From Clostridium sp. AWRP (GTDB lineage Bacteria; Bacillota; Clostridia; Clostridiales; Clostridiaceae): DNA of 64,000 bases. The stretch lies in the NCBI RefSeq assembly GCF_004006395.2, contig NZ_CP029758.2, positions 1-64,000 on the forward strand, given 5' to 3'. Numbering within the stretch: position 1 is the first letter of the stretch; each line of letters opens with the position of its first letter. Below, piece after piece: positions 23,623-31,632 of this stretch. The notes below the pieces were generated by a model. It was not told the DNA's origin. It saw nothing but the letters and a program-made list of their open reading frames with translations, and ran no database searches. The translations under genes were made by a program, and so were the position numbers.

Positions 23623-23841
23623 ACATTACTTCACAGCATCGGTGGCGTAGACGTGCCCACAAGAGGAAATGTGTATTTGGGCGGGCAGAATGTATATGCC
23701 CAAAGCAATGAAAAACTTGCCATCTTCCTCAGAGAAAAGGTTGTTTAGTGTGCTCTTTATAGTATTCATTACAATGATGTATGCTACTTGTAAAATAAAA
23801 AAAGAAAATATCATTGATGCTCTTAGGGATGACATGACTTA
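23623..23841 (+). pseudogene. Collapsed ABC transporter operon (ATPase fragment joined to permease C-terminus)
   Basis: From about 23633 the frame reads SIGGVDVPTRGNVYLGGQNV and then YAQSNEKLAIF, closely matching the ATPase encoded at 36728-37411 (GVDVPTSGKIYLEGQDVYAQ) just after its Walker A. Near 23755 the sequence jumps to a match with the last ~33 codons of the FtsX permease at 37408-39996, ending IIDALRDDMT and a stop. The ATPase start and Walker A, the rest of the ATPase and nearly all the permease are missing. This is a large internal deletion of a paralogous operon. The 3' flank also still resembles the sequence after the intact permease. Confidence 0.75.
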
Positions 23842-23946
23842 ATTCAAAACTAATATTAACTTAATAGAAAAAATCAAAAAACATCTGCGTTCTAATTGTC
23901 CTAAGGACGATTTTGACGTAGATGATATTGAGAAGAGGTGGTATGA

Positions 23947-24930
23947 ATGTCTTTAATAATGCTTGGTTGTATTTTAATGCTAATCCTTGTTATCAGCATG
24001 TTGTATGAACCAAGAAGTTTCTGGAATGCACTGCTGATGATGATGGCAATTGGCATTTTTCTTCTTGGATTTGGCTCTGCACCAGGAATTCGGGGAATGA
24101 TTCTTGGAATTTTAACGTTACTTTTAATACCATTGATTTTTGTTGTTACTGCCATCTTTCTGATTGTGAATGGTTTTGAGATGATGAAAAAAGAGGGACG
24201 ACGTTTGCAGAATGTTCTATCTTTATTGACGGGAATAGCCATGATCCTGGGAAGTATATTAACCATTGCTGGAATATATTTTCTTCAGGATGATTCGGTG
24301 ATGAGGACGATATTCTCACTGGTGTTGATTTTGGAGCTATATATTGCCTTTACGTTTGCTTCCCTATTGATCTATTCGTTGATTTACACCTGTTTACCGA
24401 AACGACTGAATTGTAATTATATTATCGTCCATGGATGTGGCCTGATAGGCGGAGAAAGAGTATCTCCGCTGCTGAAAGGCAGAGTTGACAAAGCGGTTCG
24501 TATTTACCATAAATGCAGGCAGCATCCGAAGGTTGTGGTATCAGGCGGTAAGGGAGCCGATGAGAAGATATCGGAAGCGGCAGCAATGAAAAATTATCTT
24601 GTAGAAACCGGATTTCCGGAAGAGGATATCATTTTGGAGGAACAGTCTAAGACTACCTTTGAAAATCTTAAAAATGTAAGAGATATGCTTGATGTGAATG
24701 GTGTGAAGCACCGCTATATATTTGTAACGAACAATTATCATGTTTTTCGAACAAGTCTCTATGCAAAAAAGCTGAAGATAAGGGCGAGCGGTGTTGGATG
24801 TGTAACAGCGGCTTATTACTGGCCAAGCGCCTTTATCCGTGAATATATAGCCATTATGTTCAGGTATAAATGGATATTTGCGGCGATTGTACTGTTGTGG
24901 GGGATGGTGGTTGCAAAAATTTATTACTAA
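23947..24930 (+). CDS. YdcF family (DUF218) membrane protein
   Basis: A 327-residue protein with four to five hydrophobic segments in the first ~150 residues, then a DUF218/YdcF domain (IVHGCGLIGGERVSPLLKGR, VVVSGGKGADEKISEAAAMK, TNNYHVFRTSLYAKKL), then one C-terminal membrane helix. Related proteins such as ElyC and SanA affect envelope integrity and vancomycin sensitivity in enterobacteria; the reaction is unknown. GAGAAGAGGTGG precedes the ATG. It lies right behind the collapsed ABC operon and may have been its last gene, driven by the conserved promoter cassette. Confidence 0.8.
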   Translation: MSLIMLGCILMLILVISMLYEPRSFWNALLMMMAIGIFLLGFGSAPGIRGMILGILTLLLIPLIFVVTAIFLIVNGFEMMKKEGRRLQNVLSLLTGIAMILGSILTIAGIYFLQDDSVMRTIFSLVLILELYIAFTFASLLIYSLIYTCLPKRLNCNYIIVHGCGLIGGERVSPLLKGRVDKAVRIYHKCRQHPKVVVSGGKGADEKISEAAAMKNYLVETGFPEEDIILEEQSKTTFENLKNVRDMLDVNGVKHRYIFVTNNYHVFRTSLYAKKLKIRASGVGCVTAAYYWPSAFIREYIAIMFRYKWIFAAIVLLWGMVVAKIYY

Positions 24931-25132
24931 TGTGCTTTGTGATGACATAATTTGATTTAAAATACAGAATCCATTCTACACAAGTAATGTAAATTACAAA
25001 GAAATGCTCATCTACAGTTAATAAAAAATCTGTAGCTGTGGGCAGTTAATGTTTTGAGGTCCAAGTATGACCATACGGCGGTTTTGAAATATTAAGTTCA
25101 ACATCTAAGCCTTATTAATCTAAGCCTTAGCT

Positions 25133-25178
25133 GAGCTTGCTACTAAAGCAAGCACCTTCTTCATATCAAGCTCTTTTT
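25133..25178 (+). terminator. Possible terminator between convergent genes
   Basis: GAGCTTG (25133-25139) can pair with CAAGCTC (25167-25173), followed by TTTTT, with an inner stem GCTTGCT/AGCAAGC. It overlaps the stop of the minus-strand permease and could end transcription from the YdcF gene. A second weak hairpin CTACAG/CTGTAG lies at 25012-25035. The gap from 24931 otherwise shows nothing. Confidence 0.4.
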
Positions 25179-27020
25179 AATCTCTAATAAATAGTTTTTT
25201 CTTATTATGAGAAAATACATAATTTGAACAATTAGCATAATCCCTATTACCTGAAATGCCGGTACAGTTATTTTGATTTGAAAAGCATTTAATGCATTAA
25301 TAGCAAAAATAAAATGTACCACAGCAACTGTATATGGTAATAAAAATAGTACTCCTATTTCAATGTTTAATACCTTTTTTATTTCCTTATAGGTTAAACC
25401 TATTTTATTTAACTGCTTATACTTACTCTTATCCTCTATAATATCCATATAGCACTTGTTATACAAAAAACTAGCTGTTGTTACAAAGAAAATAAGTCCT
25501 ATAAATATTGCACTAAAAAAAATTACACTATAGGCTATTTTAGTCGTTTCTAATATATGAGCTTTCAGAAAACTTTTACAAATTTTATCCATGTTGTCTT
25601 CACTAAATTTATTTTCATATCCATTACATATATTCAAGGTATCCTTATAATTCTTTACATTAAATGTACTAAAGTAAACTTTACTGCCATTTATCCTTTC
25701 ATATACATTATCTTTAACTACATACACATCTCCATAAAATGCTGGCATTATTCGCTTATTAATTTTTTTTGCAACTTGTATTTCTGTATTGTTTAAAACA
25801 ACGTTTTTTTCTTTGTACGCTGTGGAATCGGTTATCATTATTGCCTCATTTTTATTAAACCCAACAGTATTTAAATCTAGTGTTGATGCTAATTCTTTAT
25901 AAGTGTCTTCTTTAATTACAGCTACCTTATCCTCTGCCCCATAGATGATAAGCTTCAGTTCACTATTAGCTTTAGTATATTCTATGTCTTTATTTTTAAG
26001 AGAAGTTTCTATGAAATTGCCCTTTAAATCAATCTTATTTTTATTATTATAAATGTCCGATAAGAAGAATGCCTGTGGAAAATCCCTATTTATCTGGTTC
26101 TCCTTATCTCTCCAATAAGCATACACTGACCCTACTGCTGAAAGAGCAACCGTTGTGGTTATTGTAATTAAGAAAAACATCCTTGTATTATCTTTTATTC
26201 TATATAATAAATTTGATACCCATAATACTGTAGTTTTTTTCATATATAACCTTCTATTCTTTTTCATAAGCTTTATTATAAAGGTAATTAGCTCTGCAAA
26301 TAGAAGATAAGTTGCTATAATAACCATTACTGTTACGGGAATTATTCTATAAGCTATATTCTTTTCACTGCTTGTAATTGACATATAATATCCTACTGTG
26401 AGTAATACTACACATAAAATCACAAGAATAATAGATGTTCTAGGTTCAGCTTTTGGCTTTTTAGTTCCTTTAAGCAATTTTAAAACCATATCTTCTTTTA
26501 TTATAAAAGAACAGAATATTGAAATTATTATTCCAATCATTATAAATCCAATAAAAGTAATAATCATAGCTTTAAAGGGAATGTAAAAGCCAAGTGCATT
26601 AACTCCCAATAACTTTCCACTAACTGCTAAAAGTATCTTTGAAAAAACTATTCCAAGTATTATACCAACTACTCCTGATAATGAAGTAATAATTATATTT
26701 TCAATGCTTATCATCCTCTGTATTTGTCTTTTTGATGCTCCTATGATGTAAAGTATTCCAAATTCTTTATATCTGCTTTTTAAAAAAATACTTACAGAAT
26801 AAAAGACGAAGAAACATAAAAACAAGTATGCAATGACTATTGTAATATGAAGTGCATTTCTCATATGCTCAGGTAATTTAAGCACCACAAACTTTGGATG
26901 AAATATAATCATTGTAAAAGAAAACAACAGTGCTGCTGATATGCTGCTACTTAAGAAATATGCAAAATATGCTTTTACATTTCTATATACATTTTTAGTG
27001 GCAAACTCTCTAAAATTCAT
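25161..27020 (-). CDS. BceB-like FtsX-family ABC transporter permease
   Basis: The 619-residue permease has the Bce layout: an N-terminal helix, a first FtsX block (about residues 50-160), further helices near 200-300, a large extracytoplasmic loop of about 200 residues, and a C-terminal set of helices. BceAB-type transporters free lipid-II-cycle intermediates from peptide antibiotics such as bacitracin and also signal to their partner kinase. Its ATG overlaps the ATPase stop by one base, so the two are translationally coupled. A Bce-type kinase and regulator and uppP lie in the same run of genes. Confidence 0.85.
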   Translation of the reverse strand: MNFREFATKNVYRNVKAYFAYFLSSSISAALLFSFTMIIFHPKFVVLKLPEHMRNALHITIVIAYLFLCFFVFYSVSIFLKSRYKEFGILYIIGASKRQIQRMISIENIIITSLSGVVGIILGIVFSKILLAVSGKLLGVNALGFYIPFKAMIITFIGFIMIGIIISIFCSFIIKEDMVLKLLKGTKKPKAEPRTSIILVILCVVLLTVGYYMSITSSEKNIAYRIIPVTVMVIIATYLLFAELITFIIKLMKKNRRLYMKKTTVLWVSNLLYRIKDNTRMFFLITITTTVALSAVGSVYAYWRDKENQINRDFPQAFFLSDIYNNKNKIDLKGNFIETSLKNKDIEYTKANSELKLIIYGAEDKVAVIKEDTYKELASTLDLNTVGFNKNEAIMITDSTAYKEKNVVLNNTEIQVAKKINKRIMPAFYGDVYVVKDNVYERINGSKVYFSTFNVKNYKDTLNICNGYENKFSEDNMDKICKSFLKAHILETTKIAYSVIFFSAIFIGLIFFVTTASFLYNKCYMDIIEDKSKYKQLNKIGLTYKEIKKVLNIEIGVLFLLPYTVAVVHFIFAINALNAFQIKITVPAFQVIGIMLIVQIMYFLIIRKNYLLEIKKSLI

Positions 27021-27766
27021 TAGTTTCCACCTCCAAGCAGAGCAAGCACATCAATGATTTCTTGATAAAACTTGGTTCTACTGTCTCCCTTATAAATTTC
27101 ATTATATATAGTTCCATCTTTTATAAATAGAATTCTGCTGCAGTAACTTGCAGATAGTGGATCATGTGTTACCATCATTGTAGTTACCTTTTCTTCTCTA
27201 TTTATTTTTTCAAATAGCTCCATCACGACTTTAGCAGCCTTTGAATCCAAATTGCCTGTTGGCTCATCTGCCAATAATAATGTAGGTTTATGTATTAATG
27301 CTCTTGCAATAGCCGTTCTTTGTGCCTGCCCACCCGATATTTCAAAGCTTCTTTTATTAACTATGCTTTCTATTCCCAGTATTTTTGATATTCTATTAAG
27401 TTCATTATCCTGATCTTTAACAGGTGCTCCATCTAATGTAAGGGGCAGCACTATATTTTCTCCTACAGTTAGGGTATCTAACAAATTAAAATCTTGAAAT
27501 ACAAAGCCTAATTCCCTTCTTCTAAATAATGCTAAAGCATCTCCCTTAAGCTTCAAAGGATTTTTATCTTTTATTCTTATCTCACCTGAAGTTGGTTTAT
27601 CTACTGTTGAAACCATATTTAGAAGAGTAGTTTTTCCACTTCCCGAGGGTCCCATTATACCTACAAATTCCCCTTCTTCTATATTAAAACTTATATTATC
27701 TAAAGCATTAAATGTCACCTTTTTACCGTATATCTTGCTTAAATTCATAACCTCTAAAACTTTCAT
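27020..27766 (-). CDS. BceA-like ABC transporter ATP-binding protein
   Basis: A 248-residue nucleotide-binding subunit of the MacB/LolD/BceA type. Walker A is GPSGSGKTT (about residues 39-47), the Q-loop region is GFVFQDFNLLDTLTV, the signature is ISGGQAQRTAIARAL, and Walker B is LLLADEPTGNLDSKA. It pairs with the permease whose start it overlaps. It is 15 bases behind uppP, so both belong to one transcript, consistent with a bacitracin-type defence role. Confidence 0.9.
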   Translation of the reverse strand: MKVLEVMNLSKIYGKKVTFNALDNISFNIEEGEFVGIMGPSGSGKTTLLNMVSTVDKPTSGEIRIKDKNPLKLKGDALALFRRRELGFVFQDFNLLDTLTVGENIVLPLTLDGAPVKDQDNELNRISKILGIESIVNKRSFEISGGQAQRTAIARALIHKPTLLLADEPTGNLDSKAAKVVMELFEKINREEKVTTMMVTHDPLSASYCSRILFIKDGTIYNEIYKGDSRTKFYQEIIDVLALLGGGN

Positions 27767-27781
27767 CTTCTATCACCCCTT

Positions 27782-28633
27782 TTATGCTGTTAAAACAATA
27801 ACCTTAGTTAATACTAATACCCCAAGCAAAACACCTGCTGCAATTCTATAAACTGCAAAAACTTTCATTGGCTTCTTTTTTAAGTAGTCAACAAACTTCT
27901 TCATAACAACTAACGCTACTATAAATGCCACAATAAATCCAATTACTAGTGAAACCCATAAAGTTGGTGTCATTATAGCATAATTAAATTCAAATAAGTC
28001 CTTTACTGTTGCCCCTATCATAGCTGGAATGGCCATAAAAAATGAGAATTCTGCTGCTATTGAGGTTGATAACCCTGCAATCCATCCACCCATTATTGTG
28101 GAAGCACTTCTTGACATTCCAGGCCACATAGAAAGAAGTTGAAATAAACCAATCGTAAAAGCCTGAACATATGTTATTCTATCTATACTTTCTATTTTAT
28201 GCTTTTTATTTCTGAATCTGTTTTCGATTACTAAAAGCAATATTCCTCCAACTATAAATCCAACTATTACAGCCTCTGGTATAAACTTTGATTTTATTTT
28301 ACTGTAAAACAGCACCCCTGCAATGCCCATTGGAATAGATGATACAATGACATTTATCCCAAATCTAAGGCCTGTCTTCCCTTCTCTTCCCTTAGTAAAT
28401 ATAAATTTGAAAAATTCTATTATACTATCCTTAATCTTTTTAAAGTACAAAACAACTACTGCCATTATTGCTCCAAGTTGAATTACAACTTCAAACATCT
28501 TTGCAAATTCTCCTTGAAAATGAATTGCCCATCCAATTAGTATCATATGACCTGTGGAGGATACTGGTATAAATTCAGTTATTCCCTCCACAATTGCTAT
28601 TATAATTGCTTTCAATATAAATACTATATCCAT
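27782..28633 (-). CDS. uppP: Undecaprenyl-diphosphatase UppP
   Basis: UppP (BacA) is an integral membrane phosphatase that recycles undecaprenyl pyrophosphate, the target of bacitracin; extra copies raise bacitracin resistance. The 283-residue protein has about eight hydrophobic segments and both family motifs: EGITEFIPVSSTGHMIL (residues 16-32) and MWPGMSRSASTIMGG. Its place between a Bce-type kinase and a BceAB-like transporter makes a two-pronged module of target recycling plus target protection. A Bce-type operator lies about 80-100 bases upstream. Confidence 0.93.
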   Translation of the reverse strand: MDIVFILKAIIIAIVEGITEFIPVSSTGHMILIGWAIHFQGEFAKMFEVVIQLGAIMAVVVLYFKKIKDSIIEFFKFIFTKGREGKTGLRFGINVIVSSIPMGIAGVLFYSKIKSKFIPEAVIVGFIVGGILLLVIENRFRNKKHKIESIDRITYVQAFTIGLFQLLSMWPGMSRSASTIMGGWIAGLSTSIAAEFSFFMAIPAMIGATVKDLFEFNYAIMTPTLWVSLVIGFIVAFIVALVVMKKFVDYLKKKPMKVFAVYRIAAGVLLGVLVLTKVIVLTA

Positions 28634-28710
28634 GTCTTAACACTCCTTACGAATTACTTATTACTTGTATATAGTTTATAATAACAATTTGTAATCTGAT
28701 ATCTTCAAAG

Positions 28711-28737
28711 CTTACAGGAATGTGACAACCATGTAAG
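28711..28737 (-). promoter_or_regulatory. Bce-type operator upstream of uppP
   Basis: Read on the minus strand, TCACA-TTCC-TGTAA (28712-28725) matches the motif of the three promoter cassettes and extends to the shared GTCACA-N4-TGTAAGCT. A wider palindrome CTTACA-N15-TGTAAG spans the site. TATTATAAAC further downstream on the minus strand may be the -10 region. The site gives uppP-ABC its own regulated promoter, separate from the RR-HK genes. Confidence 0.65.
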
Positions 28738-28788
28738 ATTTCATAATTCAAATAAAAATAGCAAACAAATAGTCAACCTATTCATTTG

Positions 28789-29769
28789 CTACCTATTAAA
28801 CATTATTGTAACCTTTGTTCCCTCACTAATTTTTGACTCTATTTCTATTTCATGCCCTAAATTTTTGCATACTTCTTTGGCTATATATAATCCCATACCT
28901 GTAGATTCTCCAAATTTTCGCCCATTCTCTCCTGTAAAGAAGGGATCAAATACTCTCTTAATATCTTTATCTGGTATTCCCACTCCTCCATCAATAACAC
29001 TTAATTTAATTTTCTTTTCTTCTTCATAAGCTTTTATAATTACTTCTTTTCCCTTACCTTTTGAATACTTTACACCATTAATAATAAGCTGACCTAATAC
29101 AAACTTTAGCCACTTCTTATCACTATATACTTTTATATTCTCATCAATTTCTACTTTAGGTATTATTCTATTTCTTATAAAAGTCTTCTTTTCTTCATTT
29201 ACCACATCAAAAACTAAGTTCTTTAAAGCAATTTGCCGAGCTAAAAAATCCTTTTTAAAAGAATCTATCCTGGCATAGTGCATTGCCATATTCAAGCCTT
29301 TATTTAACTTGCTGATTTCCTCTTCCATACTCAAAGCCTTTTCTTCTCCTTGATATTCTTGAAGCTGCAGCTGCATTATCGAAAGAGGCGTCTTCATCTG
29401 ATGTACCCATTGATTTATAAAAGTTAAATGTTCATTATGAAGCTTGTTACATTTTTGTATTTCAACTTCATATAAATTATGCTGTTCCTTTAATAGATTA
29501 GAAATATCCCGGCTCAAATCTGAGCTTCCAAGCTCAAGAAAGGCATCATTTAGTGAGGTTGCTCCATTCTTTAAAACTCTGTATAATTGCCTGTTTTGAT
29601 AATATCTAAAAGATAAAAAACACATTAAAATAAATGTATTAAAGATTATTATATAAATACTTTCATTAACTTCTATAAACCTCATAATATTAGAATATAT
29701 AATTGTAAGTGCCAAACTCAATAAATATATAAAAATATAGCCTTTATTATATTTTAAAAATAATTTCAT
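28789..29769 (-). CDS. Bce-type (intramembrane-sensing) histidine kinase
   Basis: A 326-residue kinase with two closely spaced N-terminal membrane helices and almost no extracytoplasmic loop, the mark of intramembrane-sensing kinases that rely on their ABC transporter to detect antibiotic. The H-box is WVHQMKTPLSIM; ATP-binding motifs include DGGVGIPDKDI, FFTGENGRKFGESTG and GMGLYIAKEVC. It lies 10 bases behind the response regulator gene. The cognate transporter is most likely the BceAB-like pair just downstream. Confidence 0.88.
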   Translation of the reverse strand: MKLFLKYNKGYIFIYLLSLALTIIYSNIMRFIEVNESIYIIIFNTFILMCFLSFRYYQNRQLYRVLKNGATSLNDAFLELGSSDLSRDISNLLKEQHNLYEVEIQKCNKLHNEHLTFINQWVHQMKTPLSIMQLQLQEYQGEEKALSMEEEISKLNKGLNMAMHYARIDSFKKDFLARQIALKNLVFDVVNEEKKTFIRNRIIPKVEIDENIKVYSDKKWLKFVLGQLIINGVKYSKGKGKEVIIKAYEEEKKIKLSVIDGGVGIPDKDIKRVFDPFFTGENGRKFGESTGMGLYIAKEVCKNLGHEIEIESKISEGTKVTIMFNR

Positions 29770-29779
29770 CTAATTCACA

Positions 29780-30472
29780 CTACCAGGTTTTATTTAGCCT
29801 GTAACCTGCTCCCCTTATAGTTTCTATAGCTCCGTCTATACCTAAACTCTGCAGCCTTTTTCTTATCCTGCTGATGTTTACACTTAAAGTATTTTCCTCC
29901 ACAAACTCAATATCATCCCATATCTGTTCTAAAAGAAAATCTCTACTTACTACCTTAGGATACTTTTTCATAAGGAATTCTAGAAGTATGCCTTCCCTTT
30001 TAGTAATAATTAATCTTTTATCCTTAAATTCAACTTCCAGCCTTTCTGGATAGAACTTAAGACCATCAACTTCAACTATTTTTTCCTCAATCTTAGGTGC
30101 ATAATCACCATAGGCTCTTCTTATATGACTTTTTATTTTTGCAATAACAACATCATAGTAAAAAGGCTTAATTATATAATCATCGCCTCCACTATCTAAT
30201 GCCATAACCTGATCCATCCCGCTATCTCTTGCAGATATAAATATTATAGGAATTTTTGATTGCTGTCTTATCTTTTTGCACCAATAAAATCCATCATATT
30301 TTGGTAAATTAACATCCAGAAGTACTAAATCTGGGCTATATTCATTAAATTCTTTCATTATATCCTCAAAATTTTCTGCCGCTGTTACTTCAAAACCATA
30401 TTTGTCTATGTGTCCTTTTAATAAAGTACTTATTGATATGTCATCTTCTATAATGTATATTTTGTATTTCAT
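29780..30472 (-). CDS. OmpR-family response regulator (BceR-like)
   Basis: The 230-residue protein has a receiver domain with phospho-acceptor Asp53 (LVLLDVNLPKYDG) and switch region GGDDYIIKPF, then a C-terminal winged helix ending IETIRGAGYRLNKTW. It heads the minus-strand run RR-HK-uppP-ATPase-permease. GGGAG lies just before the ATG. Bce-type regulators bind TNACA-N4-TGTAA sites; such a site lies before uppP and another in the oppositely oriented cassette at 30655-30728. Confidence 0.9.
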   Translation of the reverse strand: MKYKIYIIEDDISISTLLKGHIDKYGFEVTAAENFEDIMKEFNEYSPDLVLLDVNLPKYDGFYWCKKIRQQSKIPIIFISARDSGMDQVMALDSGGDDYIIKPFYYDVVIAKIKSHIRRAYGDYAPKIEEKIVEVDGLKFYPERLEVEFKDKRLIITKREGILLEFLMKKYPKVVSRDFLLEQIWDDIEFVEENTLSVNISRIRKRLQSLGIDGAIETIRGAGYRLNKTW

Positions 30473-30654
30473 ATTATTTTCTCCCTACCCTAGATTTATT
30501 CCCATTTTAACACAATTAGTTTCTTTTTTTAAGATTCTATTGCTTGCTCTTGGGGAACATAACAAGTACCTGATCCCTTTGTGAGGACAACGATCAAATT
30601 CCATCTGAACCTAAGAATCACTTGATCTCTTCTATTTCTTCATCTTTCTATTCG

Positions 30655-30728
30655 TTTCTCAAAGTGACGAATCTCTCACCCTAAAGTCACAGAGATGTAA
30701 GCTGAAGGTTCTATTATATAGATAAAAC
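30655..30728 (+). promoter_or_regulatory. Promoter cassette copy 2 (Bce-type operator)
   Basis: This contains TCACA-GAGA-TGTAA at 30687-30700, outer arms ATCTCT (30671-30676) and AGAGAT (30691-30696), and a -10-like TATTATATAG from 30712. No good -35 box sits 17 bases upstream of that -10, which suits activator-dependent transcription. It lies between the divergent BceR-like gene and the ABC/metallopeptidase operon, reading towards the latter. Confidence 0.7.
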
Positions 30729-30753
30729 ATGAAAAAGGGGTGTAACATCATTT

Positions 30754-31632
30754 ATGAAAATCAGTATCAAAAACGTGAGTATGACATACAAAACGGGAAA
30801 AAAGGCACTAAGTAACATAAACTTAGAAGTTAACAGCCCGAATTTTATAGGACTTTTGGGTCCCAATGGTGCTGGAAAAAGTACCTTTATGAAACTATTG
30901 ATATCGAAGATAATACCGACAGCCGGTGAAATAATTGTTGATGGTAAACCAATCCAAAAGTACGAAAAAGAACTCAGAAAGCAGCTCGGGTATTTGCCCC
31001 AAAGCTTTGGTTTATATGATGAATTAACAGTTTATGAGTTTTTAGATTACATGTGTGCATTAAAAGAAATTAAAAACAACGTGAAAGGTATTATTGGGCA
31101 AGCTATTGAAAAGACTGATTTGCAAGAAAAAAGAAATTTTAAAATTAAAACTCTTTCTGGTGGTCAGAGGCAGCGTGTTGGTATAGCACAAGTATTACTT
31201 GGAAATCCTGAACTTATAATTTTAGATGAACCTACAGTTGGACTTGATCCAGAAGAAAGAATTAATTTCAGAAATGTATTTTCACAGACTGCAAATGACA
31301 AGATAGTGTTACTTTCTACTCACATCATCGATGATATACAAGCCATTTGCAATAGAATTATAATCATTAATAACGGTACGATTTTATTTGACGGAACTTC
31401 GCCGGATTTAATAAAAGCTGTACACGGACATGTTGGTTTTGTTGAGGAAAAAGATAACGAGACTTTAGAAAAAAGAATTGGAGGTAAGTACAAAATCACA
31501 TCCAAATTGTTTACCGGCAATGGTATATCCTGTCGTGTTATTGGCAAAGAAATAGAAAGCTCTATTTCACTTATAGAGCCTACCCTGGAAGATGCGTATA
31601 CATACGTCATACACAATGGGGGTGTTCATTAA
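30754..31632 (+). CDS. ABC transporter ATP-binding protein (ABC-2 type)
   Basis: The 292-residue ATPase has Walker A GPNGAGKST, signature LSGGQRQRVGIAQVL and Walker B LIILDEPTVGLDPEE, followed by a ~70-residue C-terminal extension as in CcmA/NatA-type exporters. It begins 25 bases after promoter cassette copy 2 with AAGGGGTG upstream. The stop is directly followed by the ATG of the permease-peptidase fusion. It should energise the two membrane proteins encoded next. Confidence 0.88.
   Translation: MKISIKNVSMTYKTGKKALSNINLEVNSPNFIGLLGPNGAGKSTFMKLLISKIIPTAGEIIVDGKPIQKYEKELRKQLGYLPQSFGLYDELTVYEFLDYMCALKEIKNNVKGIIGQAIEKTDLQEKRNFKIKTLSGGQRQRVGIAQVLLGNPELIILDEPTVGLDPEERINFRNVFSQTANDKIVLLSTHIIDDIQAICNRIIIINNGTILFDGTSPDLIKAVHGHVGFVEEKDNETLEKRIGGKYKITSKLFTGNGISCRVIGKEIESSISLIEPTLEDAYTYVIHNGGVH

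Noticed and set aside
23843..23956. A 37-codon open stretch between the collapsed ABC operon and the YdcF gene
   Set aside because: It has no start codon and runs out of frame into the YdcF gene; the start of it resembles non-coding flank of the intact permease.
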